Source of the DNA: Flagellimonas profundi
GTDB lineage: Bacteria > Bacteroidota > Bacteroidia > Flavobacteriales > Flavobacteriaceae
NCBI RefSeq assembly: GCF_017313275.1
Contig: NZ_JAFLNM010000001.1
Coordinates: forward strand, 1,364,001-1,428,000
Direction of reading: 5' to 3'
Length of the DNA: 64,000 nucleotides
The notes beneath the pieces are model-generated. The model saw only the letters and a program-made list of their open reading frames with translations. It was not told where the DNA came from and searched no databases. The position numbers and the translations under genes were made by a program. Positions 27,951 to 37,325 of this stretch are shown here, piece after piece (the stretch's first letter is position 1; every line of letters starts with the position of its first letter).

Positions 27951-28532
27951 TTGAAACTAGTTTTTGCCACCCATAACGACCATAAACTAAAGGAAGTTCA
28001 GCAGTTGCTTCCCGAAAACATTGAGCTACTCTCCTTAAAAGATATAGAGTGCTTTGATGAAATCCCTGAAACTGGCGATACGCTGGAAGAAAATGCCAAG
28101 ATCAAAGCCGATTATGTAACCCGAACCTATGGTCTGGATTGTTTTTCCGACGACACAGGATTACTTGTTGATGCTTTGGATGGCGCTCCCGGTGTGTATT
28201 CTGCCAGATATGCTGGAGGACAAAAAAATGCCTCGGACAACATGGCAAAGCTACTATCCGAATTGGAAGGAACCGATGTTCGATCCGCTCACTTTAAAAC
28301 TGTGGTCCATTTAAACCTGCAAGGCGTAAGTTTTACATTTGATGGTATTGTTGAGGGTCGGATTACTACCGAACAACATGGAGAAGGTGGTTTTGGATAT
28401 GACCCCATCTTTAAACCTGATGGATATGATCAAACCTTTGGTGAACTGTCTTCTAAGACCAAAAATGCTATTAGTCATCGCGGTAGGGCCATTCAAAAAT
28501 TGGTGGCATTCTTAAAAAAGAACGCCACTTAG
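27951..28532 (+). CDS. rdgB: XTP/dITP pyrophosphatase (RdgB/HAM1)
   Basis: This house-cleaning enzyme hydrolyses dITP, dXTP and related non-canonical nucleotides to monophosphates. The 193-residue protein begins at TTG 27951: no ATG exists in frame between the upstream stop and the motif KLVFATHNDHKLKEV, which is always at the very N-terminus in this family. Other signatures are CFSDDTGLLVDALDGAPG, SARYAGG, GYDPIF and the C-terminal SHRGRAIQKL. The short leader after the -7 element also fits the TTG start. Confidence 0.95.
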   Translation: MKLVFATHNDHKLKEVQQLLPENIELLSLKDIECFDEIPETGDTLEENAKIKADYVTRTYGLDCFSDDTGLLVDALDGAPGVYSARYAGGQKNASDNMAKLLSELEGTDVRSAHFKTVVHLNLQGVSFTFDGIVEGRITTEQHGEGGFGYDPIFKPDGYDQTFGELSSKTKNAISHRGRAIQKLVAFLKKNAT

Positions 28533-28533
28533 C

Positions 28534-28562
28534 TTGTACCGATCAAAATAAGTGTACCTTTG
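28534..28562 (+). promoter_or_regulatory. Promoter of the DEAD-box helicase gene, TTG-N18-TACCTTTG
   Basis: TTG at 28534-28536 and TACCTTTG at 28555-28562 are 18 bases apart, a full consensus match. Transcription would start near 28568, leaving a leader of about 110 bases before the ATG at 28679. The leader contains no evident open frame. Confidence 0.75.
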
Positions 28563-28678
28563 CCGCTTTATTAACGCCGCCGGTATGGGCAAGGTGTTGT
28601 GATGGGCTTGAACGGGAAATACTAAAAATCGCTCTATACAACACAAACATATTTGCGATTTAAGGTATTTACACCGCT

Positions 28679-30424
28679 ATGACAAAATTTGAAGCCTTGG
28701 GGTTGGACAAACCCCTATTGGATGCTATTTCCGACCTTGGATTTGAATCCCCCTCTGAAGTACAAGAAAAATCAATTCCGATATTATTGGAGCAGGAAAC
28801 CGATTTGGTGGCCCTTGCCCAAACAGGAACAGGTAAAACCGCTGCCTTTGGATTTCCGATGATCCAGAAGATCCAACAGGACAGCAGAACCACTCAGGGA
28901 TTGATCCTCTCCCCTACAAGAGAGCTTTGCTTGCAGATCACCAATGAACTAAAACTATACTCCAAATACGTAAAAGGACTTAATGTTGTCGCCATTTATG
29001 GTGGTGCCAGCATTACCGACCAAGCCAGACAAATAAAAAGAGGCGCACAGATTGTTGTGGCCACTCCTGGCCGTATGAAGGATATGATCGGCCGAAATAT
29101 GGTCGACATCTCAAAAATCGACTATTGTGTGCTAGATGAAGCCGATGAGATGTTGAACATGGGCTTCTATGAAGACATCAAGGACATTTTGTCCAATACA
29201 CCAAAGGAAAAGTTCACATGGCTATTTTCGGCGACCATGCCTAAGGAAGTGGCCACGATTGCCAAAAAGTTCATGCACAAACCCATCGAGATTACCGTTG
29301 GGTCCAAAAATGCAGGTGCTTCTACCGTACAGCACGAATATTATGTGGTAGGTGGACGTGACCGTTATGCAGCACTTAAACGTTTGGCCGATGCCAACCC
29401 TGGAATCTTCTCCGTGGTCTTCTGTAGAACCAAAAGAGATACCCAACGTGTAGCGGAAAAGCTCATCGAAGATGGATACAACGCTGGTGCCCTACATGGT
29501 GACTTGAGCCAAAACCAAAGGGATTTGGTAATGAACTCCTTCCGTAAAAAGCAGGTACAGATGTTGGTAGCTACCGATGTAGCGGCCCGTGGTATCGATG
29601 TGGACGATATAACCCACGTGATCAACTATCAATTGCCGGATGAAATCGAAACCTATACCCACCGTAGCGGTCGTACAGGACGTGCCGGAAAGTCCGGAAT
29701 CTCCATGGTGATCATTACACGGTCTGAGTTGAGGAAGATCAAGGCCATTGAAAAGAAGATTCAACAGGAATTTATATCAAAAAAGATTCCCGATGGCATC
29801 GAAATCTGTGAGATTCAATTGTATCATTTGGCAAATAAGATTAAAGAAACCAAAGTCAACAAAGAGATTGACAGCTATTTGCCTGCCATCAACGATGTTC
29901 TGGAAGGCATTGATCGCGAAGAACTCATTAAAAAGATATTCTCCGTAGAGTTTACCCAATTCTACAACTACTATAGCAAGACCAAAGACCTTAACAGTCA
30001 AGATTCAGGCAAGGAGAAGGGATCCTCCAAGGGAGATATGCCCACCGAAGGTTCTGTTCGTTACTTTATTAACGTTGGGGAACGTGATGGCTACGATTGG
30101 ATGAGTCTAAAAGATTTCCTCCGCGATACGTTGAACTTGGAAAAGGAGGATATCTACAATGTGGATACCAAGGATTCTTTTTCCTTTTTTAATACGGATG
30201 CGCAACTTACCGAACTTATCCTTCAAACCTTCACCGATTTTAAGGTGGACGGACGCTTTGTAAATGTGGAGGTTTCAAAAAACCCTGGTAGTGGCGGAAA
30301 AGGAGGCAAAAAACGCAGAGGCCGAAAAGGTGGTGGCCGAAAAGGTGGCAATAAGTCTTATAAAGGAGGTAAAAAAGGCGGTTACAGCAAAAAAGGAGGC
30401 AAGAAAAGACAAGGTTTTTATTAG
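28679..30424 (+). CDS. DEAD-box RNA helicase with DbpA-type RNA-binding domain
   Basis: A 581-residue ATP-dependent RNA helicase. The core has the Q motif (GFESPSEVQEKSIP), Walker A AQTGTGKT, PTRELCLQ, the DEAD box VLDEADEML, SAT in FSATMPKE, ARGIDVDD and HRSGRTGRAGK. A DbpA-like RNA-binding domain follows (about 450-535, with VRYFINVGERDG and GRFVNVEVSKN), then a tail of Gly, Lys and Arg repeats to the C-terminus. Such proteins act in ribosome assembly and cold adaptation. The long leader is a feature of cold-shock helicase genes in other bacteria, but cold regulation here is inference. It stands alone. Confidence 0.94.
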   Translation: MTKFEALGLDKPLLDAISDLGFESPSEVQEKSIPILLEQETDLVALAQTGTGKTAAFGFPMIQKIQQDSRTTQGLILSPTRELCLQITNELKLYSKYVKGLNVVAIYGGASITDQARQIKRGAQIVVATPGRMKDMIGRNMVDISKIDYCVLDEADEMLNMGFYEDIKDILSNTPKEKFTWLFSATMPKEVATIAKKFMHKPIEITVGSKNAGASTVQHEYYVVGGRDRYAALKRLADANPGIFSVVFCRTKRDTQRVAEKLIEDGYNAGALHGDLSQNQRDLVMNSFRKKQVQMLVATDVAARGIDVDDITHVINYQLPDEIETYTHRSGRTGRAGKSGISMVIITRSELRKIKAIEKKIQQEFISKKIPDGIEICEIQLYHLANKIKETKVNKEIDSYLPAINDVLEGIDREELIKKIFSVEFTQFYNYYSKTKDLNSQDSGKEKGSSKGDMPTEGSVRYFINVGERDGYDWMSLKDFLRDTLNLEKEDIYNVDTKDSFSFFNTDAQLTELILQTFTDFKVDGRFVNVEVSKNPGSGGKGGKKRRGRKGGGRKGGNKSYKGGKKGGYSKKGGKKRQGFY

Positions 30425-30499
30425 TTAATTCTATATTAAATGGTAAGTCTCTGCTATTTATTTTTCTTTGTTTAGTATTTTTATTATCACAAAGATTGC

Positions 30500-31282
30500 A
30501 TGAGAAGAGTACTACTTATACTATTGTCCCTAATCCCGCTGTTCGGTTTTTCACAAGTTGAAGACAACGAAAATCAAGAGGTAAAGGATTTTACTGCAAC
30601 GGTAATCAATGCCCAAACAGAATTTCCTTTGGAAAGTGTGCACGTGATCAACCTGAATCAGGTAAAGGGCACCATTACCAATCCTGAAGGTAAGTTCACC
30701 ATTCCAGCTGCGGTCAACGATACACTTTATTTTTCGTATTTAGGCTTTAAGACCCAAAAAGTGAGGGTTACCAACGATATGTTCCGATTTGGAAATACCG
30801 AGATTGCCCTAACGGAGCTTGCCTATGCCCTTGAAGAAGTGGTGGTAAGACCCTATCAGCTAACAGGTTATTTGGAAATTGACGTAAAGAACCTACCCAT
30901 AAACAATGCCCGCCAGTACAGTATTTCCGGACTTCCCACCAGTTATGAAGCAGGAAACCGAAACCCTAGTGCGGTCACCAAAGTTTTGGGGGCCATCCTT
31001 AATCCGGCCGATCTGTTGCGGAATCTTTTTGGCAAAAAACCGAGGCAGATGCGAAAGCTTCGCCAAATCAAGGATGATGATAATATTAGAGATCTTTTGG
31101 CTTCAAAATTCGATCGGGAAACCTTGACAGAGTTGCTCCAATTGGAAAAAGTGGATATCGAGGATATTCTCAACAACTGTAATTATTCCAAATCCTTTAT
31201 AAAAACAGCCAACGACCTTCAAATTCTGGACGCTATTTCCAGTTGTTACGAAGAGTACAAAGTGCTGAACAGAAACCAATAA
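30500..31282 (+). CDS. Exported protein with carboxypeptidase-like regulatory domain
   Basis: A 260-residue protein with a signal peptide (MRRVLLILLSLIPLFGFSQ). Residues about 30-115 form a carboxypeptidase-regulatory-like beta domain: ATVINAQTEFPLESVHVIN, KGTITNPEGKFTIP and LYFSYLGFKTQKVRV, the fold also found at the N-terminus of TonB receptors. The C-terminal half is basic and helical with no recognised domain (FGKKPRQMRKLRQ). No catalytic site is seen, so despite the domain name it is not a peptidase. It precedes the alpha-amylase gene by 97 bases, but no shared function is evident. Confidence 0.78.
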   Translation: MRRVLLILLSLIPLFGFSQVEDNENQEVKDFTATVINAQTEFPLESVHVINLNQVKGTITNPEGKFTIPAAVNDTLYFSYLGFKTQKVRVTNDMFRFGNTEIALTELAYALEEVVVRPYQLTGYLEIDVKNLPINNARQYSISGLPTSYEAGNRNPSAVTKVLGAILNPADLLRNLFGKKPRQMRKLRQIKDDDNIRDLLASKFDRETLTELLQLEKVDIEDILNNCNYSKSFIKTANDLQILDAISSCYEEYKVLNRNQ

Positions 31283-31379
31283 TTACCTCTATCTCAAACC
31301 CTAGGGATTGTCTTAAAGGGCTATAAATAAATTTTATTTTTCCGCCCGCATTTTATAGCTTTAGACAAAATCCCAATTC

Positions 31380-33068
31380 ATGAAAAAACTACTTGTTGTT
31401 TTGTTTTCCATATCCTCACTTATTGGCTGCAAGAAAGTTAAAAAAGAGCAGCAAGTTACACAGGCGCAAGTAGTTGAAGAAGAAGCTCCCAAAAAAGATT
31501 TGCCCTTTGTGTGGGAAGGCGCCAATATTTATTTTCTGTTGACGGACCGATTCAACAATGGTAATCCCGATAACGATGTTAATTTTGACCGAACCGAAGA
31601 AACCGCTGTTCTAAGAGGCTTTGAAGGAGGAGATATACAAGGAATCACACAGAAAATTGAAGAAGGATATTTTACCGATCTTGGCATAAATGCCATTTGG
31701 TTTACCCCGGTTGTAGAGCAAATCCACGGGGCAACGGATGAAGGTACAGGAAAAACCTATGGTTACCATGGGTATTGGGCCAAGGATTGGACTTCCATAG
31801 ACCCTAATTTTGGAACAAGAAAAGATCTTGAAAATTTAGTGAAAACTGCACACAGCAAGGGCATACGAATTCTCTTGGACGTTGTATTGAACCATACAGG
31901 GCCAGTCACCGAAAAAGACCCTGTTTGGCCAGATGATTGGGTTAGGACAGGTCCTAAATGTGAGTTTACAACTTATGAGAACACTACCGCCTGTACTTTG
32001 GTAGCAAACTTGCCCGATATTCTTACAGAATCGGATGAGCCCGTGGAACTGCCCGACGCGCTATTGGCCAAATGGAAAGAGGAGGGCCGTTTGAGCAAGG
32101 AACTTGACGAATTACAGCTATTTTTTGACCGCACTGGATACCCTAGGGCCCCACGCTACTATATTATCAAATGGCTTACCGACTACATTAATGATCTAGG
32201 GGTAGATGGTTTTCGTGTAGATACCGTAAAACATGTAAACGAAAACGCATGGGCCGACCTTCACAAGGAGGCCAACTACGCTTTTGAATTGTGGAAAAAA
32301 AAGCATCAGGACAAAATTCTGGACGACAATCCATTTTATATGGTCGGTGAAGTGTACAACTACGGTATTTCCGCCGGAAGAAATTTTGATTTTGGTGACA
32401 AAAAAGTAGACTACTTTGACTACGGGTTCAAGAGCCTTATCAATTTTGAGCTCAAAAACGACGCGGACAAAAGCTACGAAACCATTTTTAAAAAGTACAG
32501 CAAACTACTCCACACCAAACTAAAAGATAAAAGCGTACTCAACTATTTAACCTCGCACGATGATGGCGCTCCATACGATAAGGACCGAACAAAGCCTTAT
32601 CGTTCAGCAAATGTACTTTTGCTCACACCAGGTGCCTCACAGGTATATTATGGAGATGAATCCTCTAGAAATTTGATCATTGAAGGAACCGAAGGCGACG
32701 CCACACTTCGATCATTTATGAATTGGGAAGATTTGGATAGCCTGCCCGAAACGCAAAAAATACATGAGCACTGGCAAAAATTGGGTCAGTTCCGGGCCAA
32801 CCATCCTGCTGTGGGCGCTGGAAAACACAAGCGTTTGGCCAAGTCGCCCTATGTTTTCTCCAGAACTTATGACAATGGAGAGTATCGGGACAAAGTGGTT
32901 GTTGGACTAGATTTACCTAAAGGTAAAAAGTCACTCTGGGTAAAAGGGTTTTTCGGTGATGGCACTAAACTGTACGACACCTATTCCGAGACCGAGGTTA
33001 CTGTGGCCAACGGAAAGGTAATCTTGGATAACGATTTTGACATTGCCCTATTGGAGCTTGTGGAGTAG
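31380..33068 (+). CDS. Periplasmic/surface alpha-amylase family lipoprotein (GH13)
   Basis: A 562-residue lipoprotein (MKKLLVVLFSISSLIGCKK, lipobox LIGC) of glycoside hydrolase family 13. The barrel starts at WEGANIYFLLTDRFNNGNP. Conserved regions: I LDVVLNH, II GFRVDTVKH (nucleophile Asp281), III GEVYN (acid/base Glu324) and IV LTSHDDG (Asp394). The order and the DRFNNG opening recall the periplasmic MalS-like amylases. It should cleave alpha-1,4 glucans to short oligosaccharides. No susC/susD or other starch genes are adjacent, so this is not a polysaccharide utilisation locus. The catalytic triad is intact. Confidence 0.9.
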   Translation: MKKLLVVLFSISSLIGCKKVKKEQQVTQAQVVEEEAPKKDLPFVWEGANIYFLLTDRFNNGNPDNDVNFDRTEETAVLRGFEGGDIQGITQKIEEGYFTDLGINAIWFTPVVEQIHGATDEGTGKTYGYHGYWAKDWTSIDPNFGTRKDLENLVKTAHSKGIRILLDVVLNHTGPVTEKDPVWPDDWVRTGPKCEFTTYENTTACTLVANLPDILTESDEPVELPDALLAKWKEEGRLSKELDELQLFFDRTGYPRAPRYYIIKWLTDYINDLGVDGFRVDTVKHVNENAWADLHKEANYAFELWKKKHQDKILDDNPFYMVGEVYNYGISAGRNFDFGDKKVDYFDYGFKSLINFELKNDADKSYETIFKKYSKLLHTKLKDKSVLNYLTSHDDGAPYDKDRTKPYRSANVLLLTPGASQVYYGDESSRNLIIEGTEGDATLRSFMNWEDLDSLPETQKIHEHWQKLGQFRANHPAVGAGKHKRLAKSPYVFSRTYDNGEYRDKVVVGLDLPKGKKSLWVKGFFGDGTKLYDTYSETEVTVANGKVILDNDFDIALLELVE

Positions 33069-33071
33069 TCT

Positions 33072-33452
33072 TTACTGTCTGGAGTGCAATGCAATTCGGT
33101 TGCCTTCAGTATCCACAAACAAAGCCATATAGCCTATATCCGGACTTATTTGGGTTTTGGGTTGTGTAATTTTGCCTCCTGCTTTTTCAACTCGCGATAA
33201 TTCGTTGTCCACATCGGCACTGGAAAAATAGATCAGTACTCCATCCGTGTTACTCGGTTTGTACCAATCCTTGTTTTGAATCAAAGATCCTGATGTTCCG
33301 GGCTTATCATAATCCGCGGGAAACCATCCCATCTTTGTTCCTCCCAAATCGTGTAACTGGATATTAATTTGGAATACGGTATCATAAAACTTTTTTGCAC
33401 GGTCCATATCCACTACAGGAATCTCGAACCATCCTACCATATTTCTTTCCAT
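33072..33452 (-). CDS. VOC-family protein (glyoxalase-like fold)
   Basis: A 126-residue protein with two beta-alpha-beta-beta-beta modules (MVGWFEIPVVDMDRAKKFYD and GVLIYFSSADVDNELSRVEKAGG, ending GYMALFVDTEGNRIALHS). This is the vicinal-oxygen-chelate fold of glyoxalase I and dioxygenases. The usual metal ligands are not all conserved, so activity is uncertain; many such bacterial members are annotated only by fold. It begins 2 bases after the SRPBCC gene and is cotranscribed with it. Confidence 0.85.
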   Translation of the reverse strand: MERNMVGWFEIPVVDMDRAKKFYDTVFQINIQLHDLGGTKMGWFPADYDKPGTSGSLIQNKDWYKPSNTDGVLIYFSSADVDNELSRVEKAGGKITQPKTQISPDIGYMALFVDTEGNRIALHSRQ

Positions 33453-33454
33453 AA

Positions 33455-33982
33455 CTATTGGTTTTCTAGAATTTCTTTTAGACTGTCAAGACCTTCTTCA
33501 AAATCTTTTCCCACTGCTTTGTCCATGTTCATAAACAGCATCATAATGCTCATCGGAAATTTGTTCTTCCCAGAAAAGCCCCAAACTACTTTGGTTACAT
33601 TCTTATCAACTTCTTTGGTAATGATATAGGCGTCGGAAGTGGATTTAAAAGGTTTCAAAAACCGAAGTTCGGAATCGATACGCTCACCATCCACAATATT
33701 TGTAATTTCTTGCTCTCCCTCCCCTACTTCCTTATTACCTTTCCACCGGCTGATGGCTCCCACTTTACCGTCAGTTCCCGTAAACTCCTTATCCATGTTT
33801 GGGTCACGTTTCCCCCATGGGGACCATTCGTCTTGCTTTTGTAACGATTTGAGGTATTCGAAAACAACACTTTTGGGGCGATTGATCTCAATAGATCTGG
33901 AAACATCGTAGTTTTTTGGTGCAATAGCGGCCAAAATGAGAATAAGAACCACTACGCCCAAAATGATATAAAGTACTAACAT
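33455..33982 (-). CDS. Membrane-anchored SRPBCC-family protein
   Basis: A 175-residue protein with one N-terminal membrane segment (MLVLYIILGVVVLILILAAI) followed by an SRPBCC (START-like) ligand-binding domain: YDVSRSIEINRPKSVVFEYL, QDEWSPWGKRDPNM and KVVWGFSG, typical of polyketide-cyclase-like members. The ligand is unknown. Gene order SRPBCC-VOC on the minus strand with 2 bases between them suggests a small operon; no other member is visible. Confidence 0.85.
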   Translation of the reverse strand: MLVLYIILGVVVLILILAAIAPKNYDVSRSIEINRPKSVVFEYLKSLQKQDEWSPWGKRDPNMDKEFTGTDGKVGAISRWKGNKEVGEGEQEITNIVDGERIDSELRFLKPFKSTSDAYIITKEVDKNVTKVVWGFSGKNKFPMSIMMLFMNMDKAVGKDFEEGLDSLKEILENQ

Positions 33983-34022
33983 AACTGTGTAATTGATTGA
34001 TTCACAGTTAAAAATACAAAAA

Positions 34023-34679
34023 TTATTGTTCGGCCAGATATCTTTTTATGATGCCATGGACATCCTTTATGGATTTTTTGGTCCAGTCCAATCGTTTTTC
34101 AAGAACCTCTATATCAGTCAATTGCCAATCAAGGTCGGAATCACGTACTTTTTGGGCCAGTTGCTGTATTATGATGGCTGCTGAAACAGATACATTCAGG
34201 CTCTCGGAAAAACCGACCATGGGAATTTTTAAGAAGCTATCCGCCTGCTGCATTACCCCTTCAGATAATCCTTCCTTCTCCGTTCCAAAAAAAATCACTG
34301 ATTTTTCCGCAGGAAAAAAATTAGGCAATAAGGTGGAATTATTGTGCGGTGTAGTGGCGATAATTTGGTAACCCTTACTTTTTAATTGGGCAATACAATC
34401 CGAGGTGTTTTTATACCTGCTTACATCCACCCATTGTTCTGCGCCCATAGCAATATTCTTGTCCAAACGTTTGCCAAAGCGATCCTCCACCACATGAACA
34501 TCCTGCACCCCAAAAACATCACAACTGCGAATTATGGCACTGGTATTGTGCAATTGATAAACATCCTCAATGGCAACAGTGATATGCCTTGTTCGTAGTT
34601 TCAGGACATCCAAAAAACGTTGTTTTCGTTCTTCGGTAAGATAGGATTCAAGGTATGTCAGCAAATCATCATCAAACAT
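34023..34679 (-). CDS. tRNA (guanosine-18-2'-O)-methyltransferase, TrmH/SpoU family
   Basis: A 218-residue SPOUT methyltransferase. The three SpoU motifs are present: LHNTSAIIRSCDVFG (motif 1), VIFFGTEKEGLSE (motif 2) and FSESLNVSVSAAIIIQQL (motif 3), with the catalytic Arg in motif 1. It resembles TrmH, which methylates G18 of tRNA, rather than the longer rRNA-specific RlmB. Length (about 220) fits. The C-terminal helix (RLDWTKKSIKDVHGIIKRYL) is the family extension. It is transcribed alone. Confidence 0.88.
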   Translation of the reverse strand: MFDDDLLTYLESYLTEERKQRFLDVLKLRTRHITVAIEDVYQLHNTSAIIRSCDVFGVQDVHVVEDRFGKRLDKNIAMGAEQWVDVSRYKNTSDCIAQLKSKGYQIIATTPHNNSTLLPNFFPAEKSVIFFGTEKEGLSEGVMQQADSFLKIPMVGFSESLNVSVSAAIIIQQLAQKVRDSDLDWQLTDIEVLEKRLDWTKKSIKDVHGIIKRYLAEQ

Positions 34680-34738
34680 AAAACCAAGATAGGAAAAATT
34701 AGAAATGCGAGTTTATAGAAAAATAGGAATGGCACCTT

Positions 34739-34879
34739 GGAATGACCCCGATGCAAACCATTCAATCAGGAACCAAGTTAAATACTGAACTATTGAAAAA
34801 AGAAAATGATATCGGGACCATCGAGGTTGGGAAATTTGCTGATATTATTGAAGGAATCGGCGGAACAGCTTTACCGTGA
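34739..34879 (+). pseudogene. Remnant of an amidohydrolase C-terminus
   Basis: The frame from 34742 to the TGA at 34877 reads MTPMQTIQSGTKLNTELL and then IGTIEVGKFADII, which matches the end of imidazolonepropionase-like amidohydrolases (pattern GMTPxxAIxxAT...IGxIExGKxADI). A stop occurs five codons before, at 34724-34726, and the frame ends prematurely after the GKFADII motif, so no catalytic part remains and no intact copy is adjacent. This is best read as a decayed fragment of a gene otherwise deleted, located between trmH and the S10 peptidase. Confidence 0.65.
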
Positions 34880-34962
34880 GATAATTGCAACCCTCGCCCA
34901 TAATTTAAATTGGCCCGACAGACAATTCCTTTTACTATATTTATGAAAACCAAAAAAAGACC

Positions 34963-36468
34963 ATGCGAAAATTCTTCAACCTTACCATTTGTTTGCTTAT
35001 CACACTATCACTCTCTGCCCAACAAACAGATAAAGATTCACTTTCGGTTCCCGAACCAAAATCGTTTGAAAGCAGCCATCAAATCACCAATGGTGGCAAA
35101 TTGATAAAATACAAGGCCATTGCATCGGAAACCTATTTAAAAAATAAATCCGGGGAACCTGTCGCGTCAATTTGGTCTGTTGCCTATGTACAAACAGGGA
35201 TAACGGATATAAGCAAACGTCCCGTCACTTTCGTTTTTAACGGAGGGCCCGGGTCTGCTTCCGTATGGTTGCAAATGGGTATGTTTGGTCCGCGATTGGT
35301 ACAAGTGGATTCGAATGCTACAGCGGATGATGGCGCAGCACCCTACACCTTGCTCGAAAATAAAAACGGGATAATGGATTTGACGGACCTTGTTTTTATA
35401 GATCCGGTAGGTACGGGCTACAGCAAAGTTATTGGCAAGGGCATGGTCGAAGATTTTTGGGGCCTAACCGAAGATGCCAATTCCGTTGCACAATTTATAC
35501 GTCAATGGGTTACCGAAAACAACCGTTGGCTTTCCCCAAAATACATTATTGGCGAAAGTTTTGGAACCACTAGAGCTGCTGGGGTCGCCAATGCATTGGA
35601 AGGAAATGGACAAAATATGGCATTGAACGGTTTGGTGCTTATTTCTCAAGCATTGGATTATGCAGGTTCCACATCCGTTCACGACAATATCACATCCTAT
35701 TTGACCTATTTGCCCAGTATGGCCGCAACAGCCTGGTACCACAAAAAAGCAGGCCAAGGCAAGTCCTTGGAGTCCTTTGTGGACGAATGTAGGGATTTCA
35801 CCTATAACATTTATGCACCAGCCCTATACAAAGGTTCCCTTTTGACAAAGACAGAAAAAAATGAGATTGCCGATAGGCTCAGCTATTTTATTGGATTGGA
35901 CAAACAGTATATTTTAAAATCCAACCTAAGGATATTGATACCTCGTTTTCAAAAACAACTGCTTGCCGATGAAGGACTGGCCATTGGTAGATTGGATGGA
36001 CGTTACATGGGCAATGAAGTGGATAAACTAACGGATGGTCCACACCTTGGAGACCCGTCCAGTTACCAGATAAGTTCCGCATATACAGCTTCCTTAAACC
36101 ATTATTATGCTTCTGTGCTCAATGTGAAAATGGACAGGCCCTACCTAACATCCAATGGAGAAATATATGGCAAGTGGAATTGGAAGCCGGTTCCCAAAGG
36201 AAAAGGATGGGAACCTTCCTACGTGAATGTTACCCGTAAATTGAGTGAAACCATGCGCAGAAACACTGGAATGAAAGTGATGGTGGCGAGTGGTTATTAT
36301 GACCTGATTTGTCCGTTTTTTGATGCCGAATATACCTTCTCCAGAAATGGTATTGAGCGGGATAAAATACAAATGTTTTATTACGAAGCTGGACATATGA
36401 TGTACACCCACAAACCCGATTTGGTAAAATTAGAGCAGGATGTTCGGGAGTTTTTATCAAAAAATTAG
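34963..36468 (+). CDS. S10 serine carboxypeptidase-family protein, exported
   Basis: A 501-residue protein with a signal peptide (MRKFFNLTICLLITLSLSAQ). The carboxypeptidase Y-type triad is readable: Ser199 in IIGESFGTTR, Asp in ASGYYDLICP, and His in YEAGHMMYTH. The oxyanion segment FVFNGGPGSASVWLQMGMFGP and DPVGTGYSK are also family-typical. It should remove C-terminal residues from peptides outside the cytoplasm. It starts 83 bases after the amidohydrolase remnant; the remnant may once have been its neighbour, since Bacteroidota often cluster exported peptidases and amidohydrolases. Confidence 0.92.
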   Translation: MRKFFNLTICLLITLSLSAQQTDKDSLSVPEPKSFESSHQITNGGKLIKYKAIASETYLKNKSGEPVASIWSVAYVQTGITDISKRPVTFVFNGGPGSASVWLQMGMFGPRLVQVDSNATADDGAAPYTLLENKNGIMDLTDLVFIDPVGTGYSKVIGKGMVEDFWGLTEDANSVAQFIRQWVTENNRWLSPKYIIGESFGTTRAAGVANALEGNGQNMALNGLVLISQALDYAGSTSVHDNITSYLTYLPSMAATAWYHKKAGQGKSLESFVDECRDFTYNIYAPALYKGSLLTKTEKNEIADRLSYFIGLDKQYILKSNLRILIPRFQKQLLADEGLAIGRLDGRYMGNEVDKLTDGPHLGDPSSYQISSAYTASLNHYYASVLNVKMDRPYLTSNGEIYGKWNWKPVPKGKGWEPSYVNVTRKLSETMRRNTGMKVMVASGYYDLICPFFDAEYTFSRNGIERDKIQMFYYEAGHMMYTHKPDLVKLEQDVREFLSKN

Positions 36469-36534
36469 AAAAGCATAAGAATATGGGCATACCTGTATGA
36501 AGAAATATTGTTTACCCCTTTTAACCACACCTTC

Positions 36535-37287
36535 ATGATACAATTCTTTCGCAAAATTCGGCAACGATTGTTTACCGAAAACAAGTTCACAAAATACGCG
36601 CTCTACGCCGTTGGGGAGATTTTTCTTGTAGTGATCGGGATTTTATTGGCGCTGCAAATAAACAATTGGAACGATAGACGAAAGGAGAAACAAAAGGAGG
36701 CATTTATTTTAAAGGATCTACACCAAGAATTCGTCTTTAATAAAAAGCTTTTGGATTCTATTATGACGCACCATAAACGAACCTTTAAGTCTGCTGAATA
36801 CTTAAAATCGCGCTTACCAATCGATGTTAATACTATAGATAACCTGGACTCATTGTCGTATCACCTATTCACGGTCAGTTTTGCCTACACCTATAACCCA
36901 TCCACTGGAATCATCAACAGTTTGCTCAACAATTCAACGATAGAAATTATTTCCAATGATGAGCTACGGCAACTGCTTATTGGTTGGAAGGATGTATTGT
37001 CCGATTATCAGGAAGAGGAATTACGGGCCAGTGAAAATTATCTCAACCATTTAAAACCTTTTGAAAAAGAGCACTTTAAATATAGTTTGGACTACAAAGA
37101 GTTGTTGTCGGACCCAAGAATTGATTTAACGTTTTTAGAATCCCTTGCTTTTGACAATTATGTACTGGACAGGCATAACGACCTCAACAATATTGTAAAC
37201 ACTACCACTTGGACAGGGGAACTAAATCATATTTCAAAAACAATGGACCGGATAATCGAGCTCTCGAACACCAAATCCACGGATTGA
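36535..37287 (+). CDS. DUF6090-type membrane protein
   Basis: A 250-residue protein best started at ATG 36535 (MIQFFRKIRQRLFTENKF). A signature N-terminal segment (KYALYAVGEIFLVVIGILLALQINNW, first part a membrane helix at about 21-43) is the hallmark of the DUF6090 family, which is very abundant in Flavobacteriaceae and often present in many paralogs. A long helical, charged C-terminal part follows. Function is unknown; topology suggests one membrane anchor with a large soluble domain. A TTG nine codons upstream is open but less likely. Confidence 0.8.
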   Translation: MIQFFRKIRQRLFTENKFTKYALYAVGEIFLVVIGILLALQINNWNDRRKEKQKEAFILKDLHQEFVFNKKLLDSIMTHHKRTFKSAEYLKSRLPIDVNTIDNLDSLSYHLFTVSFAYTYNPSTGIINSLLNNSTIEIISNDELRQLLIGWKDVLSDYQEEELRASENYLNHLKPFEKEHFKYSLDYKELLSDPRIDLTFLESLAFDNYVLDRHNDLNNIVNTTTWTGELNHISKTMDRIIELSNTKSTD

Positions 37288-37325
37288 GTTTATAGTATCC
37301 CCCTAAGCACATTTACATTATCGAT

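Noticed and set aside
33072..33982. Glyoxalase I activity for the VOC protein
   Set aside because: Fold-level similarity only; the metal ligands needed for the enzyme are not all in place.
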